Shown piece by piece: positions 1-6,045 of a stretch of 10,987 nucleotides of DNA. Source of the DNA: JAAFIP01 sp043718065 (GTDB lineage Bacteria > Pseudomonadota > Gammaproteobacteria > Burkholderiales > Burkholderiaceae_C). Location of the stretch: positions 1 through 10,987 of the forward strand of contig JAYSWJ010000127.1 in assembly GCA_043718065.1 (NCBI GenBank), in the 5' to 3' direction. The notes below the pieces were generated by a model. It was not told the DNA's origin, did no database searches, and saw only the letters and a program-made list of their open reading frames with translations. The position numbers were made by a program, and so were the translations under genes. Position 1 is the stretch's first letter, and each line of letters opens with the position of its first letter.

Positions 1-1584
1 GCTAATCGGCGCGCTGTGGTCGGCCAATGCGTCGGGTTGCAGCAGGTGCAGCGCCTGCACACAGTCGCGCCCTGCACTGTCGGCCTGCAGCGCTGCCCAC
101 TGCCCCGTGGCGCGCAGGGCGTACTGCAAGGCCAGCAGCCACTGCGCGGGGCTGCGGCTGGCGCGCAGGTTCTTTAGCAAGCCGTCAACGGATACAGGCT
201 GCACCGCAGTGCTACCGGTGCTGCTCACAGCCATGCCAAGCTGCTCAGGCTGAGCCTGCCCCAGCACTAACGAACCTTCGGCCAAGCTCAAGCCGGCCAG
301 ACTTAGACTGGAGGCTTCGACTGAAGAATTAGCATCAAAAATTACCTCGTCATCTTGCGCAGACACTATAAATTCAATAGCTGCTTGAGCAGTATTTACC
401 TGATCTAGCGTGCTATTTTGCTTGCGAAATGTATGCTCTAGGGCGTTTATTTTTGCCACGGGCGCGTTGGTTTGTTTTAGCCAGTTGAGCAACGCGTCGT
501 CTGCGCCGGGTTCATCGTCAGCGCCCCGGTGTGCTGTGCGGGCCGCGCGCAGCAGCGCCATGACGCTGGCAGCAGCGCGGGTGGTAGACAGCTTCCAGCC
601 GGTCTCATCCAGCAACTGCACGCCGTGCAGCTGCAGCGTAGCGCTGATGCGCCGCGTGCTCAGCCGGTCCACAGCGGCCAGCGCCACAAGCACGCGGCCC
701 TGCGCGATGTGCTGCAGCACGCAGGCGGCAGCGCGGTCGGCTTCGTCGTGCTGGTCGGTGGATGGGTGCAGGGCCACGCTGTGACACTGGGCGGGGTGCA
801 GCGCCACACCGTGACCCTGAGTGGGATACGGCGCCGCGCTGTCCGCCTGCGTTGCTTCAAAGTCAGGCCACTGCACGTCGCAGCTAATGTCCGCCCAGTG
901 CTGCGCCAGAGCTTGCGCCAGCGGGTTGGCCTGCAGGCCGGGCACGACGATCAGCGCGTCTAGGCTGCTGCGCACCGCGTCGTCAAACAGCACATCGCTG
1001 GCGTAGCGCGACGCTACCGCCCACTCTAGCGCAATGCGGGCCACAGCGGCCTCATACATCAGCGGGGTGCTGGCTAGTTTGTCCAGCCCTTGCAGCGCGT
1101 TGGTACGCGCCTGCGCAGCCCAGTCGCTGCGCTGCGCGGGCGGCACGGCTGCTACCAGCGCACCCAGCTGGTGGGCGGTTTGCACCAAGCTGCCCACCAG
1201 CATGGCCTGCTGCGCGCCCAGCCCAGCGCGTTGCAACCACGCCTTGGCGCGCAGGCTGTCTAGCCCCGCGTCGTAGCTAATGTCTAGCGCGCCGGGGCTA
1301 AAGTGGCCAATGCGCTGGCTCCAGCTTTTGGTGGTTTCTAGGCGCGGGGTAAATTGCGCAGCGCTGCTTGACTGGGCGCGCTGCAGCAACTGTGCACGCG
1401 CCACCGCCTGCAGCTGAAAAAACGGCAGCAGCACCACCGTACGTGCTGCGTGCGCGCCCACAGCCTGCATGTGCGCAGCCACCTGCGCCCACAGTTCTCG
1501 CCAAGCATTTAACGCAGCATCGGGCACCGTTGTAAGCGCTGGTGTACCAGCTAAAGAGTGTTTGGTTTTGTCTATCGCTGTCAT
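1..1584 (-). CDS. AddB-like inactivated SF1 helicase / PD-(D/E)XK nuclease family protein (partial)
   Basis: The frame is open from an ATG at 1584 to the left edge (528 codons, no stop), so the C-terminal part is missing. Family members are expected to pair with an AddA/UvrD-type helicase in double-strand-break end processing in the cytoplasm. Visible signatures are an early strand RTVVLLPFFQLQAVARA (about residues 48-64), the motif PRLETTKSW shortly after, and VLVALAAVDRLSTRRI followed by DETGWKLSTTRAAA in the middle. The last is a strong hallmark of the betaproteobacterial family of probable DNA repair proteins that lack a Walker A motif. The nuclease domain would lie beyond the edge. The next in-frame codon upstream is a stop at 1630-1632, with no other ATG, GTG or TTG between, so this start is the likely one, although no Shine-Dalgarno is seen. 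Two unusual insertions occur: 10-residue tandem repeats (764-849) and an AT-rich linker (about 300-480). It is divergent from trxA. Confidence 0.85.
   Translation of the reverse strand, partial: MTAIDKTKHSLAGTPALTTVPDAALNAWRELWAQVAAHMQAVGAHAARTVVLLPFFQLQAVARAQLLQRAQSSSAAQFTPRLETTKSWSQRIGHFSPGALDISYDAGLDSLRAKAWLQRAGLGAQQAMLVGSLVQTAHQLGALVAAVPPAQRSDWAAQARTNALQGLDKLASTPLMYEAAVARIALEWAVASRYASDVLFDDAVRSSLDALIVVPGLQANPLAQALAQHWADISCDVQWPDFEATQADSAAPYPTQGHGVALHPAQCHSVALHPSTDQHDEADRAAACVLQHIAQGRVLVALAAVDRLSTRRISATLQLHGVQLLDETGWKLSTTRAAASVMALLRAARTAHRGADDEPGADDALLNWLKQTNAPVAKINALEHTFRKQNSTLDQVNTAQAAIEFIVSAQDDEVIFDANSSVEASSLSLAGLSLAEGSLVLGQAQPEQLGMAVSSTGSTAVQPVSVDGLLKNLRASRSPAQWLLALQYALRATGQWAALQADSAGRDCVQALHLLQPDALADHSAPIS
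365..395. repeat. Dispersed 31-bp repeat, copy 1 (inside AddB-like gene)
   Basis: This 31-bp unit begins ACTATAAA and ends TAGCTGCTTGAGCAGTAT. It matches 9951-9981 at 27 of 31 positions, with the last 18 bases identical. Positions 370-392 are an exact 23-bp inverted match to 5239-5261. The core CTGCT-TG-AGCAG is a short inverted repeat. In the minus-strand gene it is translated as TAQAAIEFIV. From memory, elements with this core are scattered through Comamonadaceae genomes; that attribution was not checked. Confidence 0.8.
764..849. repeat. Tandem 30-bp minisatellite in AddB-like gene
   Basis: Two good units start at 764 and 794 (about 22 of 26 bases match, both beginning GGGTGCAG) and a third, decayed unit starts near 824. 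The period of 30 keeps frame, so the minus-strand product carries the decapeptides PTQGHGVALH and PAQCHSVALH one after the other. They lie just before the VLVALAAVDR strand, in what is probably a surface linker. Confidence 0.75.
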
Positions 1585-1594
1585 AGCGTTTTGC

Positions 1595-1613
1595 GGGGCC
1601 GGGGCCAGGGGCC
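1595..1613. repeat. Three GGGGCC units in the divergent spacer
   Basis: GGGGCC occurs at 1595-1600, 1601-1606 and 1608-1613, followed by TAGG. The plus strand therefore carries three G4 runs plus a GG with short loops, a G-quadruplex-like pattern. It lies 11-29 bases upstream of the AddB-like start codon, where its transcript would be C-rich, and about 120 bases upstream of trxA. I saw no convincing sigma70 promoter for either gene in 1585-1732. A weak TTGCTT (1620) with TGTATA (1645), spacer 19, is possible for trxA. Confidence 0.5.
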
Positions 1614-1732
1614 TAGGTCTTGCTTTCTGTCACAATGACCACACTGTATAGCCTTCTGGCACGATACCAGATGCTTTAGTGACCAAATTATTCACCTATT
1701 TGTCTACACCCCAACAACCCTTGGAGAACCGC

Positions 1733-2068
1733 ATGGCCAACGACCTGATCAAACACATTACCGACGCCACCTTTGAAGCCGAAGTGCTGCAGTCCACCCA
1801 GCCCGCCGTGCTGGTGGACTACTGGGCCGAATGGTGCGGCCCCTGCAAAATGATCGCGCCAATTTTGGACGAGGTAGCCACTACCTACGCAGGCAAGCTG
1901 CAAATCACCAAAATGAACGTTGACGAAAACCGCGACATCCCCGGCAAGTTTGGCATTCGCGGTATTCCTACGCTGATGATTTTTAAAGGCGGCCAGCTAG
2001 CGGCTACTAAAGTGGGTGCGCTGAGCAAGTCGCAATTGACGGCTTTTATTGACCAGCAGTTGGTCTAA
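1733..2068 (+). CDS. trxA: Thioredoxin
   Basis: This 111-residue protein has the usual thioredoxin length and fold. It carries the redox motif WCGPC at 34-38 (C35 and C38), the buried acid D29, and the cis-proline motif GIPT with P79. It is the cytosolic dithiol reductant for ribonucleotide reductase, methionine sulfoxide reductases and other targets. The ATG at 1733 is chosen because GGAG sits at 1723-1726 with a 6-base gap and the product starts MANDLIKHI. The frame extends upstream to a GTG at 1679, but those 18 residues are unlike the family. It is divergent from the AddB-like gene. A stem-loop follows the stop, so it probably forms its own short transcript. Confidence 0.97.
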   Translation: MANDLIKHITDATFEAEVLQSTQPAVLVDYWAEWCGPCKMIAPILDEVATTYAGKLQITKMNVDENRDIPGKFGIRGIPTLMIFKGGQLAATKVGALSKSQLTAFIDQQLV

Positions 2069-2074
2069 TTCGCT

Positions 2075-2113
2075 GCTGTTTATAAACAGCCAAGCTCCTT
2101 GACTGCTTGGCTG
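2075..2113 (+). terminator. Stem-loop after trxA, candidate terminator
   Basis: Seven bases after the trxA stop lies a perfect 16-bp palindrome (2075-2090, GCTGTTTA/TAAACAGC). It overlaps a second hairpin with 9-bp arms CAGCCAAGC (2087-2095) and GCTTGGCTG (2105-2113) and a 9-base loop. The two structures share 2087-2090 and cannot form together. The second hairpin is followed by GTTTGG rather than a proper T tract, so intrinsic termination would be weak. Confidence 0.5.
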
Positions 2114-2462
2114 GTTTGGTGGCTCATCGTTTTGCATTAGCTCAGTGTCTTGGTAGTGAGATAGAGTATGCCAATCTATCACCGAAGCACGGGCGGCTAG
2201 AAGCCAAGCAAAGAACAATGTGACGAGTCGGGTCCGTCTCAATGAAAAATACTACGACAGGCGCGCGTTGTTCAAGCTAGCGAATCAAAAGCCTCAATTC
2301 GCGCGTGTTTTCGAAGTATTTTTGCAGCGAGATGCCCGGCTCGAGTCCAACTCTCCGGAGCGCACGATTGGCCAAGCAACCAGCTCCCCAGCGCGTAAAA
2401 CTACCAGCTCTCCGGCGATACCGTTAGCCCAGAAACCAACTCGCAGTTAAGCAAACCAAAAG
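2114..2462. other. Stretch between convergent genes without a convincing gene
   Basis: No recognisable gene is seen here. A GTG-started frame (2220-2450, 76 codons) would encode a basic peptide with a Ser/Thr/Pro/Ala-rich tail containing TSSPA twice. The DNA behind it has loosely repeated ACCAGCTC-CC-GCG units near 2379 and 2402. There is no ribosome binding site and the product resembles nothing I know, so I do not call it. A D-arm-like string near 2135-2155 lacks the rest of a tRNA. Confidence 0.4.
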
Positions 2463-3671
2463 CTAAATACTGCGCGACAACTCCACCGTCAACGCACTAG
2501 GCAACTGGTCACGCAGCTCTTTGCGCGACACGCGTGACTTGCTGTTGCCCGACCAGTCAGACAGCTCAAACCCATGACTGTCTGCACTAACGATGATGGT
2601 GGGAAAGCCCGGCGAATGGCGCTGCAAATCACCCAACAGCGCGTCGTAGCGTTCGTCGTCCAGTACGTCTTCACACACAATCAAATGCGGCACCTCTAGC
2701 TCGCAAAAGCGCTCCGCCACTGTCACATTGGGCGCATGTTCGCAGCGCAGGCTTAAGCTTTGGCACACTTCGCGCACTTCGATAAATAAACGGTAGTCAT
2801 CAGTCAGCACCAGCACCTGGTGCCCCGCCATAAAATTAGAGTTTAGCCCGCCAAAACTGCTGTTGCCACCAAGGCTAGCGTGGCCTGATTCCATCTCTAC
2901 CATCGTCATGCCTTCCAGCGCCACCACCGTGCGCGGAAACTCAATGGTCAAGCTGCGCTCGTGGATAGTTTCGTCCATCACCAGGCCCACGCCCATGGTC
3001 TGCGCTATTTGCTGCAGCAAATGCCACGCAATCGACTGGTTTACCGTGGTTTTGCGGTCAATGTCGTCTTGCGTGCGCACACCTTGTGCGGCGTTAAAAA
3101 TCAGCTGCCCATGCTGGGGCCAGTGCTTCATGGCGGTGCTCATGCGCACCACGGTGCCGAACTCGGTTACCCAGTCGATGGCCGCTCCAATCAGGCTGAT
3201 CAGCAAACCCGGGTCAACAATAATCTCGACCGGCTTAAACTTAGTGTTAACCACCAGGCCAGAGGCAGCATGCTCAGATGTGCGGTCGTCCAGCGCCTGC
3301 TGGGCTACGCTGGGCAGGGACAGCTTTTCGTGCGACTGGCGCACGCGGTTTTGGGCCAAGCGCGATATTTGCTGCATCGACATGGCTTTGCGGCGCATGC
3401 GGTCAATCAAAAAGTGCGTGCGCGATAAGCTTTGGCCAAAAGTTCTGGGGTTGGCCGCAGCCTGCACCACCAGGTCTAGTGCCTGCGTCAGGTTGTGGGC
3501 AATTTCCTCGCCAATGGTGCCTAATATTTCAGGGTGCAGCACCACCGAGGTGGCTGGCTCTGGCGCAGCGGGGGCCACGGTTTGACTGACCGGAGCAGAC
3601 TTGTCAGCCGCGCGGCGCTGTGCGTCGTAGCGGTTAACCACATTTGCCAAGGATTTCACCAAATTAGCCAC
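2463..3671 (-). CDS. Degenerate hybrid histidine kinase-like protein (kinase-like core plus receiver-like domain)
   Basis: This is a 402-residue soluble protein, with no signal peptide or membrane segment seen. After a Pro/Ala-rich linker (about 25-43), a helical region with EEIAHNLTQAL (55-65) resembles a dimerisation helix. Residues about 145-248 resemble a GHKL ATPase: a decayed N-box-like LISLIGAAIDWV (157-168) and a closing stretch VNQSIAWHLLQQIAQTMGVGL to SLTIEFPRT (210-248). No DxGxG loop is visible, so kinase activity is doubtful. Residues 285-400 look like a receiver domain: acidic D291/D292, D335 at the phosphoacceptor position (IVCED), S362 and a late K384. The start is GTG at 3671 with AGGA 11 bases upstream, which is rather far. 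It is convergent to trxA and divergent from rho. The family call is inference from pattern; the function is unknown. Confidence 0.7.
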   Translation of the reverse strand: MANLVKSLANVVNRYDAQRRAADKSAPVSQTVAPAAPEPATSVVLHPEILGTIGEEIAHNLTQALDLVVQAAANPRTFGQSLSRTHFLIDRMRRKAMSMQQISRLAQNRVRQSHEKLSLPSVAQQALDDRTSEHAASGLVVNTKFKPVEIIVDPGLLISLIGAAIDWVTEFGTVVRMSTAMKHWPQHGQLIFNAAQGVRTQDDIDRKTTVNQSIAWHLLQQIAQTMGVGLVMDETIHERSLTIEFPRTVVALEGMTMVEMESGHASLGGNSSFGGLNSNFMAGHQVLVLTDDYRLFIEVREVCQSLSLRCEHAPNVTVAERFCELEVPHLIVCEDVLDDERYDALLGDLQRHSPGFPTIIVSADSHGFELSDWSGNSKSRVSRKELRDQLPSALTVELSRSI

Positions 3672-3723
3672 GGGGATTATTTTCCTATGTTTTGCAGTGT
3701 AATTCTAAAGTTTAAATCACATC

Positions 3724-3753
3724 TTGTATGACGCATCATACGGGGGCTATAAT
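3724..3753 (+). promoter_or_regulatory. Candidate sigma70 promoter for rho with operator-like inverted repeat
   Basis: A perfect TATAAT lies at 3748-3753, with TTGTAT at 3724-3729 and an 18-base spacer. An inverted repeat, GTATGA (3726-3731) and TCATAC (3736-3741) around CGCA, starts inside the -35 and fills part of the spacer, where a repressor could block polymerase. It also lies 55-70 bases upstream of the divergent GTG-started gene, so a bound protein could affect both. The arms do not match an FNR or CRP site. Confidence 0.65.
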
Positions 3754-3760
3754 AAACCTG

Positions 3761-3782
3761 CACTTACACAGCTGTGTAAGTG
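3761..3782. promoter_or_regulatory. Perfect 22-bp palindrome at the expected rho transcript start
   Basis: The arms CACTTACACAG and CTGTGTAAGTG are perfectly complementary with no spacer. The palindrome begins 8 bases after the -10 hexamer, so it would lie at or just after the transcription start. It could be an operator for a dimeric regulator, or a hairpin at the 5' end of the rho mRNA. Confidence 0.65.
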
Positions 3783-3855
3783 AACAACACTTGTGATTGC
3801 CTAGTTCCAAACCGCTCTTGTTTCGCCCTCATCTAGCTATTTGCGGCCCATTGCA
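3783..3855 (+). promoter_or_regulatory. C-rich, G-poor rho leader segment, possible rut-like site
   Basis: By hand count this 73-base leader segment has 23 C and 12 G. The part at 3801-3840 is richest in pyrimidine-C dinucleotides (14 C, 5 G) and has no obvious strong structure. Rho loads on such C-rich unstructured RNA, and autogenous control through the rho leader is established in E. coli. Applying that here is inference. Confidence 0.35.
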
Positions 3856-3881
3856 CAAAATTAATATACGTATTAATTTTG
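3856..3881 (+). promoter_or_regulatory. 11-bp hairpin with TACG loop in the rho leader
   Basis: The arms CAAAATTAATA (3856-3866) and TATTAATTTTG (3871-3881) pair perfectly around TACG. In RNA this gives a UNCG-class tetraloop on an almost pure A-U stem. It ends 38 bases before the rho ATG and is followed by a run of six C and then five T. Its position fits a role in rho leader control or in exposing the start codon. It does not look like a standard intrinsic terminator because the stem lacks G-C pairs. Confidence 0.6.
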
Positions 3882-3919
3882 AGCCCATCCCCCCAATTTT
3901 TACCTTTGACTGACGCTCC

Positions 3920-5182
3920 ATGCATCTGAACGAACTTAAAGCACTTCACGTATCTGAAGTCCTTAAACAAGCCGAAGAACTCGAAATCGAAAACACTGGC
4001 CGCATGCGCAAGCAAGAGCTGATGTTTGCCATAATTAAAAAACGCGCCAAGGCGGGTGAGACCATTGTGGCTGACGGCGTACTAGAGATTTTGCCCGACG
4101 GCTTTGGCTTTTTGCGCAGCCTAGACACCAGCTTTACCGCCAGTACCGACGACATCTACATCAGCCCCAGCCAGGTGCGCCGCTTCAATTTGCACACTGG
4201 CGACATGATCGAAGGCGAAGTGCGCACGCCCAAAGATGGCGAGCGCTACTTTGCGCTGAACAAGCTAGACAAAGTCAACGGCGACTCGCCCGACAGCAAC
4301 AAACACAAAGTGATGTTTGAAAACTTGACGCCACTGTTCCCCAAAGAACAGCTCAAACTTGAGCGCGATATCAAGTCTGAGGAAAACATCACCGGCCGCG
4401 TGATCGACCTGATCGCCCCGATTGGCCGCGGCCAGCGCGCACTGATCGTCGCCCCGCCCAAGAGCGGCAAGACGGTGATGATGCAGCACATTGCACACGC
4501 CATTATAGCCAACCACCCCGACATCCACATGATGGTGCTGCTGGTAGACGAGCGGCCCGAGGAAGTGACCGAGATGCAGCGCAGCGTAAAAGCTGAGGTG
4601 ATTAGCTCTACCTTTGACGAGCCAGCCGCGCGCCACGTGCACGTAGCCGAGATGGTGATTGAACGTGCTAAGCGCTTGGTTGAGTTGAAAAAAGATGTGG
4701 TGATTTTGCTAGACAGCATCACCCGTCTAGCGCGCGCCTACAACGCTGTGATGCCCAGCAGCGGCAAGATCGGCTCAGGCGGTATTGACACCAACGCCAT
4801 GCAGCGGCCCAAGCGCTTTTTTGGCGCAGCGCGCAATGTAGAAGAAGGCGGCTCGCTCACCATCATCGCCACCGCGCTGGTCGATACCGGCGGCCGTATG
4901 GACGAAGTGATTTTTGAAGAGTTCAAAGGCACCGGTAACTCTGAGCTGCATTTATCACGTCGCTTGTACGAAAAGCGCGTGTTCCCCGCGATTGAGCTCA
5001 GCAAATCTGGCACCCGCCGCGAAGAGCTGCTACTGTCGCCTGAAGTACTGCAAAAAACCCGCATTTTGCGTTCGTTTTTGTTCAACATGGACGAGATTGA
5101 GTCGATGGAGTTGATGCTGAAAAACATGAAGGCTACGAAGAACAATTCAGAGTTCTTCGATATGATGCGTCGGGGCGGATAA
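3920..5182 (+). CDS. rho: Transcription termination factor Rho
   Basis: At 420 residues this is the usual length for a compact proteobacterial Rho, the hexameric RNA-dependent ATPase that ends transcription at C-rich untranslated RNA. An N-terminal helical domain (1-47) is followed by the cold-shock-type RNA-binding domain with GFGFLR (61-66). The motor domain shows Walker A APPKSGKT (178-185), the catalytic glutamate region VDERPEE (209-215), Walker B VILLDS (261-266) and the Q-loop SGKIGSGGID (281-290). The C-terminus is intact and no residue appears lost. The ATG at 3920 gives the standard N-terminus MHLNELK, but the sequence before it has no clear Shine-Dalgarno. The gene has its own promoter and leader rather than reading through from trxA. 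No good hairpin plus T-tract follows the stop. Confidence 0.98.
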   Translation: MHLNELKALHVSEVLKQAEELEIENTGRMRKQELMFAIIKKRAKAGETIVADGVLEILPDGFGFLRSLDTSFTASTDDIYISPSQVRRFNLHTGDMIEGEVRTPKDGERYFALNKLDKVNGDSPDSNKHKVMFENLTPLFPKEQLKLERDIKSEENITGRVIDLIAPIGRGQRALIVAPPKSGKTVMMQHIAHAIIANHPDIHMMVLLVDERPEEVTEMQRSVKAEVISSTFDEPAARHVHVAEMVIERAKRLVELKKDVVILLDSITRLARAYNAVMPSSGKIGSGGIDTNAMQRPKRFFGAARNVEEGGSLTIIATALVDTGGRMDEVIFEEFKGTGNSELHLSRRLYEKRVFPAIELSKSGTRREELLLSPEVLQKTRILRSFLFNMDEIESMELMLKNMKATKNNSEFFDMMRRGG

Positions 5183-5238
5183 TTAGCCTCTGCAGACCTT
5201 AATTTTTAAGCATTAATGGGCTGTAACCCAAGTAAAAC

Positions 5239-5261
5239 CTGCTCAAGCAGCTATTGAATTT
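5239..5261. repeat. Dispersed repeat, copy 2 (after rho)
   Basis: These 23 bases are the exact reverse complement of 370-392, including the CTGCT-CA-AGCAG core. The copy lies 57 bases after the rho stop, outside any gene. Relative to the plus-strand rho transcript it reads in the same direction as copies 1 and 3 read relative to their minus-strand genes. Confidence 0.8.
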
Positions 5262-5297
5262 GCAGTAATCGTGAGTTGGTTTGGGATTGAACTTTGC

Positions 5298-5398
5298 CTT
5301 GGCAATGCGTTGGCTCGTTGTTTATCTTGGACGGGCGGCGGGTGTTGGACTCCCCCTCGGCAATGCATTACTTCGTTGTTTACCTTGGACGGGCCGCG
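5298..5398. repeat. Imperfect direct repeat, 43 bp, period 58
   Basis: Positions 5298-5340 and 5356-5398 match at 36 of 43 bases without gaps. Shared blocks are GGCAATGC, TCGTTGTTTA and CTTGGACGGGC. A 15-bp spacer lies between the units. Neither unit encodes a recognisable peptide. Confidence 0.75.
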
Positions 5399-5805
5399 TG
5401 ACATGTCGCTGCAAAAATCTCCGCGAACACACGAGTTAGGTAGTAGTTGTCTTGAATTGGTGGGCCGCGCTTCGCTACGATTTTTTCATCGACACGCTCA
5501 CACCTCTTACCCTGTTCGATGTGGTAGTTTGAAGGCACGCGCGCCGGGTTGAGCGCAAAAGGAGTCCTAGCAAAATTTCGTACTTGTCGTGCCTGCTTCG
5601 GAGGGTGATCTTCCTGAATTTTGATCCGACCCCATTTGCTACGCCTGCTGGGCCGACCCATGTGCTGGACCTATTTGTAGGCCCCGTTTGCCATAACTTT
5701 GTTTGCAAACGGACACTACTTGCTAACGCTACTCAGCCACAACGGCATGCGTCACAGCATCAAGTGAAGACACAAACTGAGCACATCACCCCCAACCCAC
5801 TACAA

Positions 5806-5996
5806 GCGACCGGCTGTGGCATAGGCCTATGGCCACCTGTTGAGGCACGGGCTCCACGCAGCGCAAGAGACAAGAAATTTAGGCTGTCTGAGCGCTTGCG
5901 CGAGGCCCGTTATTTCCCCCATTTCGAGTACCGCAGATGCTTGGCCGTTGTGCCCGTGGCGGCTGGTGGCTATAGGCCTATGCCGCAGCCGGGCGC
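5806..5996. repeat. Inverted pair with ATAGGCCTAT cores, possible REPIN/MITE-like element
   Basis: The segment 5812-5839 matches the reverse complement of 5963-5990 at 25 of 28 bases. Extending outward to 5806 and 5996 gives about 30 of 34. Each arm contains the 10-bp palindrome ATAGGCCTAT (5821-5830 and 5972-5981). Inside, CACGGGC near the left arm pairs with GCCCGTG near the right arm, so the match continues with a small gap. About 120 bp lie between the arms and encode nothing recognisable. The whole could fold into one long hairpin, like two REP units in inverted orientation or a small non-autonomous element. No flanking target duplication was identified. Confidence 0.65.
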
Positions 5997-6045
5997 GTGC
6001 CAGAACAACGAGCAACCGAGCAAAGGAACGAATGAACAAAAAAGC

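Larger units (their letters stand above)
5183..6045. other. 863-bp repeat-rich stretch without a convincing gene
   Basis: No frame here has a recognisable product, a ribosome binding site or a conserved motif. The longest (5584-6147, TTG start) crosses the inverted pair and runs into the neighbouring pseudogene on the other strand. The stretch contains dispersed repeat copy 2, a 43-bp direct repeat pair, an inverted pair with ATAGGCCTAT cores, and a small hairpin with 8-bp arms CCGTTTGC (5684-5691) and GCAAACGG (5705-5712). It may hold remnants of a decayed element or an unrecognised small RNA, but neither is supported. Confidence 0.5.

Noticed and set aside
1656..1674. Possible sigma54 promoter (TGGCAC upstream of trxA)
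   Set aside because: The downstream GC element is not at the required spacing from GG; only the first half matches.
2135..2165. tRNA-like D-arm string TAGCTCAG...GGTAG
   Set aside because: No matching acceptor stem, anticodon arm or GGTTCGAAT-type T-arm is found at the required spacing.
2220..2450. Small GTG-started frame with TSSPA repeats
   Set aside because: There is no ribosome binding site or known family, and the composition is biased. It may be chance in an intergenic stretch.
2863..3585. 240-codon open frame antisense to the kinase-like gene
   Set aside because: It lies wholly inside the 402-residue minus-strand gene, has no recognisable motif and is Ser/Cys/Arg-rich, as expected of an antisense shadow.
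5684..5712. Hairpin CCGTTTGC / GCAAACGG as rho terminator
   Set aside because: It lies about 500 bases after the rho stop, has a 13-base loop and no T tract follows.
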